A DNA stretch of 64,000 bases. It comes from Diplolepis rosae (lineage: Eukaryota > Arthropoda > Insecta > Hymenoptera > Diplolepididae). The DNA is taken from assembly GCA_030998225.1 (NCBI GenBank), contig JAPYXD010000704.1:5766001-5830000 (forward strand). The letters are read 5' to 3'. Under the pieces are notes generated by a model that worked only from the letters and a program-made list of their open reading frames with translations, had not been told where the DNA came from and ran no database searches. The position numbers and the translations under genes are program-made. This document shows positions 33,881 to 48,800 of this stretch, piece after piece. Every line of letters starts with the position of its first letter. Within the stretch, counting starts at the first letter, position 1.

Positions 33881-36800
33881 CTGAAAGAAGATATACGTTC
33901 ATTAAAAAAATAATTAATGTGGAATGTTTATTTGTTATGTAATTCTTTTACTTATTTTAACCAAGGACTTTTTCCAAAAATGAGCTTATCTTCTAAATCT
34001 AACTCAATTCTGAAAATATGATTACTGATTTTAATTAAATTAATTTTTTATAATATCAGATTAAGGGGATATATTGATTTTCTGGAATAACTGAAATTAT
34101 AACTTAATAATTTTTAATTAAAATGGTTCTCAAAATGGTTTTTGTGTTTCGATTACATTTTAGCCTAATTCTGTAATATTTCGGCATAAAAAGGAAAAAT
34201 ATAAGTTGTGAAAAATCTCACGTTTTAAGAACAGGTGTCGCATACAAAGCGAGAGGATTTACTGGTGGTGGTTTCAAAAGCACTACGTCGATCCCTGAAG
34301 AAGAAAGTTCGGCCTTTAAAGCTTCAGCAGCTCCTTCTACTGCTTTTCTAGAAGCACTAAATGCCACTAATCCTGTCCCTGCTTTGATTCCATAACTTGC
34401 ATCAGAATCACCCAAAAGAATAATGCGACCTTGGAAGCGAAAATAATTAAAAAATCTTTGTATTCCATTGTGAAAAACTTTTTCCTAGCGAAAATATCAC
34501 ATTTTTTGGTTTACTAGAGTTTTATTCTATCAACGATATTTTTAGTGAAGAGAAGAATGTAAGAACATAATTACCTTTCTTAGCACGCAACAAAGGTATA
34601 AAGACTCTGACTGTACGCAAAGGTGCAACGAGATTATGGCGCAGCATTGATTCCCATGCCGAACACTCTTGCTTTTCTATAATTCCAGGCAATGCCAATC
34701 CTCCAGTGTGTACTACTGCCCAGAGACCTTAAATATATAAAAGAAATCCATTAAATCCCGTAACTTTGAAATTAGTTTCAAATTTTAAAAACAACGTTCT
34801 GTCTAAAAAATTAAAGAATCAAGCGCGCAATCTGTTCCAAATAAATCTTTTTCATTTCCATTCCTCTGAAGGAATTAAATACTCCTGAATTCTGATTCTC
34901 ATCACTTGTTTAATTCACCCTAAAATTCTTTACACTCAGTCAAGGGCATGGAATAAGTGATCGAATAAGTCAAGAAAAGAATTTTAGTTTTCCTCAAAAA
35001 TTTTCTACAATAATGAATATTCTTAGGTGGAAATTAAAGTATTGTTGTTGACTTTGATCATCTTTGAAATATTAAAAAGTTCTAATATTGATGAAACAGA
35101 AATTAGTTTATTTTTTATTTTTATAACTCATTAAAGTATACAACCCTCCCTTAATATGCCCTTTATTATGTCCCAAAGTTTCAGCCAAAAATATTCATTA
35201 CAGATGAGAAGATGTGCACGAAATTTTCAAGTGGTCAACCTCTGAGATACTTCGTATTGAGGACATTTCAAAGATCAATTTTGAGAAATGGAGAAAGTCT
35301 GAAAATTAATTAGCAATGTCTCTGCGGGATATTAATCTGGTATCCATTTTAGTGTTCTAACTTAGCTTTACTGAAAGTTAGAATTGCTATCATAGTTCAA
35401 GAAGTTTCTATCCATGAATAAATTGATCTGAAATAATGATATTAGTTTAGTTGGTAAGCCACTGAGTGAATTTCTACAATCTTACTGAATAATTTATAAC
35501 TCCGATTTTATTGATCAATGCTTCGGAAACATAGCTGACAATTCGATTACCAATTATATTCAATCTCAAAATTCGCCAATCTTTATAATGATTTATAACA
35601 TCGACAAAAGTAGATCCATTATATTAATTCCTATGAATTTTAAATGAGGCTTCTAAGTATAATCTAGGAAAAAATAGTTCAGGTTCAAATTGTTTACAAG
35701 CAAATTCATTTAGGTTTTAATTTCTTGTTTCCCTTCACAAATTTGTTTAGAAATTATACAGTTATTATTATTACTGTAAACAATGATAGTTTAAATTGTA
35801 ATAAAATCAACTCGAGGAGAATTGCAAGGAATCCTTTAAAGAGTAAAATGAACCCTTGATCATCAGAATTGAATAAGAATTGTAATTATTTTGTGAAGAG
35901 AAAACAAAAAATAAAAATCTAAATAAATTTTGTTAAGCAAACAATGTTAACCTGAACTATTTTTTTCTGAACTGTGCTTGGAAGCCTCCTCCGAAATTCC
36001 TAGGAATTAATAATGCATTTATTTTTGTCGATTTTACAAATCATTATGAAGATTAACGAATTTTGAGATTGACTGTACCTAGTGTACATCCTTAATAATC
36101 AAAACATCAATATTTCCGTATACATAAAATACTGTTTCGTAGAATAAGTATTTTCCATAATGATCATGATGTATTCAACTTTGATTGAAATTTAAAGAAA
36201 TATTTTAATCTTTTCATCATCAGCAAGAAAATACTATACTGGAAATTAATGCCATATGAAAATAAAAAATCTTGATTGTAATCAGGTTTAAAAATTACTG
36301 TATTTCTTTTACAAAAAAGCTCAATTAATTTCCATAAAGAAACAAAAAACATCATTAAGTTTCATCCATCACTGTTGAATCTTCAATCAAAGTAACATAA
36401 TTTCAGTATATAATTTTCTAACTCTGAATGTTTACAATTTACAACAAATTATCACACGATCCCTGATACCTATTTGAAGTTAGTATCACTATTATATTGT
36501 CTTTAATATGAAAATTTAGCATCTCTGGTATATTAACGTAAAGAAACACAACATTGTTACATTTCAGTAATCTGCCAGACTAATTTCCAAGGGACGTAAG
36601 TTATAAGAAAGACAGCTCGCAAGGAGAACTTTTGACAAATACAAATAACTTTCGAACTTCACAAAGTTTTGAACATTGTGCATAGTTATAGAGGTTTCTA
36701 TCAGTGCGAATAGATTGCAACAAATGTTTCAGTTCAACACGAGTATTTGGATGAGAAGAAACTTTCCGTGGTTCATATCGACCTCACGATCAGTAGAATG

Positions 36801-39800
36801 TCGCCTTAAATCAAATGGAGAGCCTTACCGTCTTCTCCAGCTGGAAGCTTCGACCTAACTGCGTCTAAACAGGCACGTAAACTGTCCTCTCGTGTCGGAT
36901 CCAGTTCTAGAGGGACAATTTGTCCTGGAGAACGTAAGTCTAATCCCACAGAACTCTCGATGGTCGATGGATCCTCATCTTTTTCTCTTTGCGATTGTAC
37001 GGCTCTTAAAATTTTCACTGCGTGACAATTTCCTTCCGGCTCCAGCAATCCGGCGAATACCTGCCAAGAACATAAGGGAAGAAATATATTTATCTGGAAA
37101 TAAAGCATTGTAGATTTTGTTCATTCATCCTAATCCAAGAACAATAAATAATTGATGCGTCAAAATGGTAAGCAGAAAATCATAAATTGATAATAAGTAA
37201 ATAAAAACAAATAGATTTGTTTCTTTACAAATCTATAGTTTTTAAATTTTTTAAGGTTTTGATGGTTTTTGACTCATTATTACTCTTAGTGTTTACTTTA
37301 TTAAAATAACATTGAATCCGTAAATTAAGAATCACTACTCTTATTCAAACGTTATCAAATGCAAACGTCTTACAATATAAAATTATTAGGCTTTTTAATA
37401 TTAATTATTCTAGAATTCGAGATTCAATGTAAAGATTCTATAATTTTATAATTTTCCATTTTGTTATAATTAATTTTCGATTTTTATGATCCGCAACTTT
37501 AATTATTACCTAATCTTCCATCCCTATATTTTCTGAAAAAATTAGGTGTTGAAATAAGAGGTAGAAAAGTATGAAAATAAGAGTTTTAAAAAATTGAATA
37601 TGTAGAAATTAAAAAAGTGAAATTTTGGCACACTTGAAATTTAAATGATCGGATTGAAAATTAATTTCATCAAAAATTTCGTAAGATATAAGTTAATAGT
37701 TCTAAGTTTTGATGCGAAATGAAAGTTAATTAGTAGGTTTTCAAGGTAAAAAATGATGACAGGCCAATTCTACTTTTTCATGTTCTGAAGGCCATTTATT
37801 GAGTGAGTCACGTTACATCAGTAATTTAAAATGCAGCTCTGTAAAGTCATTGGAAAAGTAAAGTGAACTATCGCCATTATCGACTATAACGTCATGAAAA
37901 AGCTGAAGGTATGTCTGGTATGGAAAATCCATTTTAGTTATTATTTACTGATTACAATTACCAACGTCAAATGGTCCATCTAATACAGGGATTTAAAGAG
38001 CACAAGATGACATAATTTGCTTAAGAATATTTAGCTAAACATTTAGAGTTGTTCAACCGACTAAATTGAATTTAATAATACTGTAAATGTAAATTTAATT
38101 TTCTGAAGGCAATTTTAAGTTTCAGTTATACTTTCTCATCATGCATTCAAAACTAATAATTCAAGACTCAAATAGAAAGACCGATGAAATAAAATTTTAA
38201 TTAAAAGTTTTGTGAGATGCGACCTTTTGAGGTTTTCAACACCATGTAAGAAATATTGGGTCATTAAATATGAAGTTCGGATCCAAAAATTTGCTTTATT
38301 GTTCTCCGAATAAAATGACTTCTTAATTATTCAAAATATGCTCCTGAGGCATCGATGCACTTTTGCCATTTAAATGATAATTAATTTATGCCTTTTGGCA
38401 TGTTGGGAATTTAATAATTTGTCTTGTAAGGTAAAAGCATCAATAGCCGGACAGAGCCATGAATTTTTCCCAAAATTAGATATTTATGAATCACTTATCG
38501 CTATTTTGGTGTACCATGTACAAACCTCGAAACGTACACTTTTAAAAAGTGAAAAATTTGTTGAATTAGAAATTAAAACTTCGCCAAGAAAAAAAAAATT
38601 TCTTTACTGAAGCACAAGGCTGTTCGAGATGTAGCAAAATCTGCTCTATAAACTAACTGATGCGTTGTCTTTGTTATGCAAATAACATTTACATTTACCT
38701 TCAATTGTCATTTTAATACGTGTTGCACTCAAGTCAAATGCTTTTATATAAACCATAATATTTTTCAAAATTGAAGAACATTTTCCTGTAATTAAATATT
38801 TTAAATCCGGTTATTAGGTCAATGAATATTCGTTTTGCCTAATAACCGAACGCGTGTCCGGCGTTACATTGCACTGCTTTTTGAGGAAGAAACAGGAAGA
38901 GACAGAGAAGAAAGAAGCTACACTAAAAAAAAAAACAAGAACAGAAAGAGAAAAAAGAAGCTGCATTAGAGAAAAAACAGGAACAGCAAGAAAAAAGAGA
39001 AGCCACGTTAAAGGAAAATCAAAAGCAGGATCAAAAGAAAAAATCTTTGAAAAGAAAGAAAGCAGAATAAAACAAAAAACAAAAAAAAAACGAAGAAGCA
39101 GAAGTTTTAAATAAATATTTTATTATTTAAATGTTAAGTAAAGTTCAGAGAAAAAAAATTGGCAAAATAAATTAAACTTATTCAATAGACCTAAAAAAAA
39201 ATGAAGTTCATTAACAATTCTATTTGTAAAATCTTTTCAATTTTTTTTTTATAAGCGTAGACCTAAAAAATGTTTCCGTAAATATTTCCCAGTGTTTATT
39301 ATGCTTAAAAAATATTAAATCCATATTAATCAAATTATAATATTCTCTTGCCCGAGTATTGTTGCAGCGCTTTCCGGCTATTGGATCAATTGACTTTTGC
39401 CGTCCAGCAATTGGCTCCAGAGCATTATTTAATGAAGAGAATTATTAAAATGGATTATTCAGATTTAACACAACTCTGGACTTTTTATTATAGTAGGGAG
39501 GACACATAAACTAAAATAATCGCGGCAATTCTTGATTCCGCTTCTCATTTAGAACGATTAATACAAAAAATTGAATGACATTTCCTTAGACGTCCGGCTA
39601 TTGGTGCTTTTACCTTAACAAATGATCGAAAATCCGAAACAAATCATAATCATTTGATGAAAGGTCGAGTGAATACGGGGGATGATCGATAGTTCCCAGA
39701 TCCAATTCCAGTATTTTTAATTTCGTCCGATTTGCAGCTGTTTTTCTACCACATTATGAAATTTTTACCACGTGTTCCAACGAAACGTTGAAATTTTAAA

Positions 39801-42800
39801 TTTAAATTTCCATTTTTTGGCGACAACCCTAGCGGACCCGTGTGAGAGAACGGTAATAGAATACACTGACCGTTCTATGACCGTTCTATAACCTCACATT
39901 ATTACGGCTAAGAACGGTAATAGAGACATTAAAAGCATTGCAATTATGATTCTGTGGCGAAATTTGGATTAGAAGGTGAAGCAATAAATACAATTATCTT
40001 ATTTTTCAGCGATAAAAACTAGAAAAACATAATACCTGTCACTGAAGGCGGCTACAACTGCTCTCAGTAGCATTTTGCGCGCTAAATTTAAAAACAGAAT
40101 TAAAGATTGAGAAATGCAAATGTGTAAGGTAAATGAATTAAATAATGAACTTTACGTAATAAAAGTTGCTGAAATTAATTAAAGTTGCATAAAAAATGTA
40201 AACATTTTTTTTGAAGCCTCTGATGCCATTCAATTGTAATTTTCTACTTTTGTGCATGATGCGACTTTACCGACCGCCGTGACTAATCAAACAAATCATT
40301 TGGATTAAGAAATGCAAATGTATAAAATAAATGAATTTAATAATTTACTTTACGTAATAAAAGTTGCTGATATTAATTAAAGTTGCACGAATAATGTAAA
40401 GTCTCTGATGTCATTCAATTGTTATTTTTTACTTTTGTACATGATGCGACTTTACCGACCGCCGTAACAAATCAAACAAATCATTTGGATTAAGAAATGC
40501 AAATGGGTCAGAATTTCTGAAACGGATCACCCGAATTGGATGAAAATTCAAATCTACTTCAAAATTATTTTTTACGATAGTGTTTACCATTCCTGACATA
40601 AATCTAAAGTGATTTCGTTCAAAAAATTTTTTTGTTTATAATATTAACAATTAAAGATTTTTGTCACTTTTTTTTTTTTTAAATTAATTGTGGCTGATCT
40701 AATTATCCGATTTTTATGTTTTTTGTTACAATGGAATCGTCATTTAACGTAGATTGACTATGATTTTTCCCGATTTGAAAACTTGGAATTTTATGTGAAA
40801 TTTTAATAATTGTTTATAACAAATTGATAAACAAATGTCTTTTTCATCGAATTACGACTGGAAAAAAAACCACATCTACTTCATTCAATTATCTTTCATA
40901 TTCCGTTGAGAAAAAAAATCGCCCGCATTTCGAAACGATCCAATTCGGTCGAAAACATAGTCGCGCGAGGTGCCAAAACTGTGCCGTTCGCTAGCACGCA
41001 TTTATTCTTCACCGCGCAAATGCTTTGTGCTATGTAAAAAGGATTTCTCAGGTGAATAAATAAACGTAACAAAATACTTAGTTGGAACATTTAATGATGA
41101 ATAACTAGAAGAAGAATGATATATAGTACAACATACTGAATTAAATGATTGATTTTACACATAATTCTGGTTAATGTAAGTGTTTGGAATATTTTACAAA
41201 TAATGTGTTGATTCTTCGGCTGATCGAAAACTAAAAAATGAAGGTAAAAACACCAATAGCCGGACGTCTAAGGAAATGTCATTCAATTTTTTGTATTAAT
41301 CGTTCTAAATGTGATGCGGAGTCAAGAATTGCCGCGATTATTTTGATGTATGTGTCCTCCCTACTATAACAAAAAGTCCAGAGTTGTGTTAAATCTGAAT
41401 AATACATTTTAATAATTCTCTTCATTAAATAATGCTCTGGAGCCAATTGCCGAACGGGAAAAGTGAATTGATCCAATAGCCGGACAGCGCTGCACCAATA
41501 CTTGGACAAGAGAATATTATAATTTTATTGATATGAATTAGATATTTTTTAAGCATAATAAACACTTACCACATTTGTAGAAAATATTAACAGCACGGAC
41601 ACGCGCGTCGGTTATTAGGCAAAACGAATATTCATTGACCTAATAAGCGGATTTAAAATATTTGATTAAAGCAGATTTCGCTACATTTCGACCAGCCTTG
41701 TGCTTCAGTAGAGCCTTTTTTTTCTTGGCGAAGTTTTAATTTCTAATTCAACAAATTTTTCACTTTTTTAAAGTGTACGTTTCGAGGTTTGTATACGGTA
41801 CACCAAAATAGCGATAACATTCATAAATCTCTAATTCTGAGAAAAATTCATGGCTCTGTCCGGCTATTGGGTACTGTCCGGCTATTGGTGCTTTTACCTT
41901 AACTCATCATATTATTAAGCCTCCAAGTGATACATTAAAATAATTAACTTTCGATCCTGCACAGAGTACCAATATCTGAATTCGATACTATTTTGCGCAA
42001 AACGTGCTTTGGTTCTGTGGCTGTCTCGAATGAATAATAATAATGATAATAATAATAATGACATATAGCATTAACCACTTTGCCAAAAAAACATTCGAAA
42101 TTCTAGAACACCACTACAAAAATAACGCGTTAATTTTTTATAGAGGTCTGTGCTCATTTTCGACTGTGAAAAGACTGATCTACAAAAGCAAAAATAATAA
42201 TGATGTGGAAAAAAACAAATGACGATCGCTAGCAACTAACGTGTTCAAAGGCGTCGAACGCTCCGTGTCAAAGCGCGCTCCGAACGTTCGATCATATTTA
42301 AATTGGCATTACATTAATCAACAATAAAAATGAGAAAAAAATCTTTTTGAAAAATTAATCTGGATTGTAGTTCACATTGTCAATGCCCATTGAAAAAATA
42401 CCATAACGAGTAGAAGTAATTTTTGACCATATTTGAGTGATCTGTTTAAGGAGTATATCATCCTTGACAAGACTACCTATTCTGTGCTAAATTTAAATAA
42501 ACTGATGTCAAGATTGTATACTACTTACATACGTTTCAAAAATCTATTCTCTATTCACCTAAGAAATCCTTTTCACATAGCACGAAGCATTTGCGCGGTG
42601 AAGAATAAATGCGCGCGAGCGAACGGCACAGTTTTGGCACCTCGCGTGACTATGTTGTCGACCGAATTGGATCGTTCCAAAATGCGGGCAATTTTTTTTC
42701 TCGACGGAATATGAAAGATAATTGAATGAAGTACATGTGGTTTTTTTTCCAGTCGAAATCCGATGAAGAAGACATTTGTTTATCAATTTGTTATAAACAA

Positions 42801-45800
42801 TTATTAAAATTTCACATAAAATTCCAAGTTTTCAAATCGGGAAAAATCATAGTCAATCTATGTTAAATGACGATTCCATTGTCACAAAAAAAAAATCGGA
42901 TAATTAGATCAGCCAGAATTAATTTTACAAAAAAAAGTGACAAAAATCTTTAATTGTTAATATTATAAACAAAAAAATTTTTTGAATGAAATCACTTTAG
43001 ATTTATGTCACGAATGGTAAACACTATAGTAAAAAATCATTTTGAAGTAGATTTGGATTTTCATTCAATTCGGGTAATCCGTTTCAGAAATTCTGACCCA
43101 AATGTGTAAAATTAATTAATTTAATAAAGACATTTACGTAATAAAAGTTGCTGATATTAATTAAAGTTGCATGAATAATGTAAAGTCTCTGATGTCATTC
43201 AATTGTCATTTCTTACTTTTATGCATGATGCGAATTCATGGACCACAGTCACAAATCCTAAAAAGTATTTTCTAAAAAGTATTGATAAATGATTTGGGGT
43301 AATTCAAAATACGCAAAATAAGAGAAACAATATTTATAATTTGACAGTATTTGTATTTGCATTATTTTGGGTGGTAATACTTCTAATATACAGATGTATA
43401 TCCAATTGGAAGAGCTTAAGATCATGTATCAACCAGTACAGCTGACTAAATCAATAATATCAATTTCCCCCCAGGATTTTCCCATACAAATGAATTTTGT
43501 TATTTGAAAATTTAGGACATAATAAAGGTCATATTAGGGGATGTCTGTAGACTTTAATTACTTTCAAACAATAAAAAATAATAATTCCTGTTTTACCGAC
43601 ACTAAAACTTATTTAATGGTTCAAAACTAATTAAAGTCTACAGCCATCCGCTATTGTGTCCTTTATTATGTCCTAGAGTTTCAGCTTAAAAAATTCATTA
43701 TTGTTGATATAATCTTGGGGAATTGATATTATTGAGTCAATAACAAAAAAAAGTTTTTCTACACGGAATTATGTCGAATTTACAAAAGAGCATGGTATAC
43801 AATTAAAAATTAAAATTGATACAAGTGCGTACTTATATCATAAAATTTCTTGGAATAGTTGTAAAAAGTTTTTCTGAATTAGTCATGGAATTCATTTTTA
43901 TGTTAGCTATAAGCGTAATTTTATGTTATATTTTTTAGAAGATTATTGTGGATTTATATAATTTATTTGTAATATAGATCTTATTTGGAAGTAGATTCTT
44001 TATCAATTTGATGTGAGAACTAACTTAATTTTATTAAATAAATGGGAAATTTAATTTTGAATAAAATGTACATAGCAAATAAAATATATAAATTCACAAT
44101 TATTTCCTAAAAAAAAAAAAAAAAAAAATAACCCTTATAGCTAACATAAAAATGAATTCCATGACTAATTCAGAAAAACTTTTTACAAACAATTCCAAGA
44201 AATTTTATTTTATAAGTACGCACTTGTATTAATTTTAATTGTATACCGTGCTCTTTTGTAAATTCGACATAATTCTATGTAACGCTTATTGTTATTCACT
44301 TTGGGTGAATTAGGTATAGGGGAGTAGCGGCGAAATTGGCGCGTCGTCTAAATTGGCGCACCCTATTTTTCAGAAAATGATAACATAACAAAAAATAAAA
44401 ATAGTTCTATCGTGTGCATTCTTGTATGATATGTATTTGATAGAAAACATTATAAAAATCTAATTGCTTAATACAGATTTATTGCGATTAATCGTTTTTT
44501 GGCATAATGGTTATGTTCGAAGCCATTGAGTTCAATCGTTATATAATAGTAATTCAAGGTGAATTAGATTAATGCAACGATTTTATAATCTTTGATATTT
44601 AATCTTACGATTAGGATAGAATATTTGTATGAAAAAATAAGCATTTTACGTAAAAAGTATTTAATTAATGAACGATACACTTGCGGCAAAATTGGCGCAT
44701 ACGAGATTCAAATCAGAGGCGAAGTTGGCACACGTGTTGTGTTTCTGGAAACCAGTGACTGAAGTCAAGTACTCGGATGTTTATGATTGAAAATATAAAG
44801 AAGATAGTAAGTACACAATTATTAATATATAGATATATACATTTGAATGTTGCTGGACTTTTCTGCTAATCTTTTTCTTAAGATTTTTTGTGACATGGGA
44901 GGTAATGTGGTTCGCAAAACTGATGTAACGACTTTGTAAGGTTATATTCATTTGAACAATCAGTGGTTAAATTTTTTTTTAAGTTTGAGGTATTAAGGCA
45001 TTTTAAAAGCGATTTTTAATAATTAATTTGTAGTCTGACAGTGTTTTGAAAGTTTTCTCGATTTTAAGATGTGAAAGCAATGTAAGTAAAAAATTAGTAT
45101 TTTTGATTGATTGTTTCTATTATTTATAAGTCTTCTAAAGTTAATAATTGTATATACTTCTGATTACAAATTCAAATAATTCTCTATAAAAATGATTTCA
45201 ATTTGAATATTCACTTAAATATCCACAATTGCCAGTATTTTATTGTACAAATATAAAATATATTTTAACTTTGGCTGGTTTATGTGAATAAAGGTATAAA
45301 AAACTTCACATATCTTGATATAGTATCTCAAATCTAGTTTCAAATTATAACTACCTCTTTTCATCAACCTTTGCTACTGAAATTTAATTCTAAATCTATG
45401 AAAATATAACTAATACGTGGCAAGAGAAGATTATAATATTAGTGCGTCAATTTACCCGCCATGTCGGGTAAATTGACGCAGGTGCAGTCCTTCGGAAATC
45501 TGAATAAAAACCTGCTTTAATAATTTTCAATGCAATCTTTATCCATTGGAAAGTATAGAAAAGATATCCAGCTATTAAATAAATATTTTTTCATAATTTT
45601 TAATCATATACTTTCTTTTTAAACTCGCACTTTCTATTAGGTGCGCCAATTTCGCCGCTTCTCCCCTATATCAAATTTATTTTACCCGACTAGGATTTAA
45701 TAGATGTTCAAATGAAGAGTAGACATTCAAAAGGGCGTAACCCACATTTCTGAAATTTTACGCGGCACCTCATTTTACACCTCGAGATACAGATTTTTGA

Positions 45801-48800
45801 TTTCCAAATCGAAACTAAAAATATTTCCGATTGGAAAAAAAAAATCGTTTGCACTATTGTATTGGCATTAACCTCAAGAATTTGTTTCGCCAAAAAAACG
45901 ATTTTTGAAAAATAATGGGTTACGCCCTTTTAAATGTCCACTCTTCAAATGTCCTTATGTCCCAAGTTTAATCGACAGAGTTGAGTAAAATTACTCCAAC
46001 TATTTTTCTCCGTGTAGAAAAACTTTTTTTTGCTATTGACTCAATAATATCAATTCCCCAAGATTTTTCAACAATAATGAATTTTGTAAGCTGAAACTCT
46101 AGGACATAATAAAGGACACAATAGCGGATGGCTGTATACTTTAATTAGTTTTGAACAATTAAATAAGTTTTAGTGTCGGTAAAACAGGAATTATTATTTT
46201 TTATTGTTTGAAAGTAATTAAAGTCTACAGACATCCGCTAATATGACCTTTATTATGTCCTAAATTTTCAAATAACAAAATTCATTTGTATGGGAAAATC
46301 CTGGGGGGAAACTGATATTATTGATTTAGTCAGCTGTACTGATTGATACATGATCTTAAGCTCTTCCAATTGGATATACATCTGTATATTAGAAGTATTA
46401 TCACCCAAAATAATGCAAATACAAATACTGTCAAATTATAAATATTATTTCTCTTATTTTGCGTATTTTGAATTACCCCAAATCATTTATCAATACTTTT
46501 TAGAAAATAAATTTTAGGATTTGTGACTGTGGTCCATGAATTCGCATCATGCATAAAAGTAAGAAATGAAAATTGAATGACATTAGAGACTTTACATTAT
46601 TCATGCAAGTTTAATTAATATCAGCAACTTTTATTACGTAAATGTCATTATTAAATTAATTTATTTTACACATTTGCATATCTTAATCCAAATGATTTGT
46701 TTGACTTGTTACGGCGGTCGGTAAAGTCGCATCATGTACAAAAGTAAAAAATGAAAATTGAATGACATCAGAGACTTTACATTATTCGTGCAACTTTAAT
46801 TAATATCAGCAACTTTTATTACGTAAAGTTCATTATTTAATTCATTTACCTTACACATTTGCATTTCTCAATCTTTAATTCTGTTTTTAAATTTAGTGCG
46901 CAAAATGCTACTGAGAGCAGTTGTAGCCGCCTTCAGTGACAGGTATTATGTTTTTCTAGTTTTTATCGCTGAAAAATAAGATAATTGTATTTATTGCTTC
47001 ACCTTCTAATCCAAATTTCGCCACAGAATCATAATTGCAATGCTTTTAATGTCTTTTTTACCGTTCTTAGCCGTAATAATGCGAGGTTATAGAACGGTCA
47101 TAGAACGGTCATAGAACGGTCAGAGTAATCTATGACCGTTCTCTCACACGGGTCCGCTATGGAAACGTTGAAGAAAACTCGTTTTTTTCGAAAAATGTCC
47201 GCCATTTTGTTACTTGTGCATATATATTAAAAATTGCGGTTTGCGTCCTAGCCAGTGTCATACTGACTCTAAAACTATTTGATTTTTTTCTTTCAGATTG
47301 TCCGTCTTCAAGATTTCATCAACAGCGAAGACATACGTACTTTTTGAGAAGTCACGTTTACCTGCGGTTTTTGTATAGGAAAAGTGTATAAAAAAATAAA
47401 CAAAAGTTTCTTTATGTAGTTTATGAGTGTATTCATTAAATTCAACAATTTTTATATTAATAATTATAATATCAACCTCTAAAAAAATTTATAAAAATAG
47501 CCTTTTTTTTCAAGCGCCTAAACTAGACGGACCCCTTAAACCGTGGCTGCTCCACCAAGATGTAGCCATAAGCTTCTTGTTATGAATGTTTGGTTTTGTG
47601 CTGTGTTTTGGTGCTTCATTTTTATCTAACCAGCTTGCAAAGAAACCATCTAATATCAGTGCGTATACAAAGTTTCAAGTCAGTACGTTGGTTCGAAAAA
47701 TGTTTACAGCCAGTTGAATTTAGTTTTTCATTGTTAAAACAAAACCATGGAAAAAAGTGGGTTTCGCGTGCTTATTAAACATTATTTTCTACGAGGAAAA
47801 TCAATCAAAGAAACTGAAGAAAAGCTCGCAGAATATTATAAGGAGTCTGATCCATCGCATGGCATGGTTCATAAGTGGTTCACTGAATTTCGTTGCGGCC
47901 GTATTAGCACAAATGATGCTGAGCGTCCTGGCCGTCTAAAAGAGGTGACAGATATTAAATGTCAAGAATCATACATTAGAATTCTCCAACTTCATACTTA
48001 ATGACCTAATATAAGATAAACATGAGAAAAAAATTTTCGCACTATCCATGCATAGATTTTTCAATTTATTTCTTGAATTAAATTTGAATTGAATTTATTG
48101 ATTGAATGTTAATGCTATTATTCAATACATATTCTAAGAGAAAAATCTTCATTTTACCAGGTAAAATTTTTTTTAAATGTCTTTTTTAGTAACAATTACT
48201 GTAGGTCAAAGTTCACTGCAGTTTTTTCCAAGTTCATCCTTCAAAAATGATCGGATTTCAAGGAATAATAGCTCATTTTCTTCTCCAAATAATGTTAAAA
48301 GATTCTACCATCTCAATTTATTAAATTAAACTGTCATTTTCTAACTACAGCTATTTATTTATAAAACTTATTCAATTTTTCAATATATCTGATTAGCAAT
48401 TAGAAAATAAGAGATTAATTGAAATATATAAGATGGTGGAGTCTTTCAAAATTGTTCAGATAAAAAATTAGCAATCACTCTATAAAATCCGATTAATTTT
48501 AAAAGATGAACTTGGGAAAAACTACATCGAACTTTGACCCACAGTAATTGTTAATAAAAAAGACATTTTTTTATATTTTTTCTTACTAAAGCGAACATTT
48601 TTCTCTTAGGATATGTATTAAATAAAGGCCTTAGAAGTTTTTAAAGTGGTATTTAATTAAGTTTTCTAAAGGCTTTCTAGGAACGGCATGATCCTCCTTA
48701 GAGTCCATAGCTTCTATAATTTTGGTCTTTTCAAAAAATGTTATTCCAATTATTTCTAAAGTTCTTCAAGTGTTACCATAAACAGAGTGTTTCTAATTCT

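Larger units (their letters stand above)
39830..47159. mobile_element. Outer foldback element with >1-kb arms containing tandem units
   Basis: The termini are TAGCGGACCCGTGTGAGAGA and inverse. The left arm is 39830-40504 plus 43100-43766 (interrupted by the inner element); the right arm is 47159-46010. Each arm has the AACGGT-rich end, then three ~180-200-bp tandem units (TTTACGTAATAAAAGTTGCTG...GCATGATGCGA), then a unique inner segment to TCTACACGG. The loop 43767-46009 is filled by three further small elements. Long arms with internal tandem units are the hallmark of Foldback/Galileo-type transposons. No transposase is found. Confidence 0.9.

Noticed and set aside
34216..34429. SDR ending at the TGA in exon 4
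   Set aside because: A consensus GTGAGA donor just before the stop joins in phase to a strong acceptor and 51 further codons; the longer form is preferred, though the short form is not excluded.
38854..39114. Lys/Glu-rich ORF as a host nuclear protein
   Set aside because: It lies between TIRs with a TA duplication and needs a frameshift; it belongs to the element.
42433..42714. ORF mirrored at 40896-41090 as a gene
   Set aside because: Both are translations of the inverted arms of the inner foldback element.
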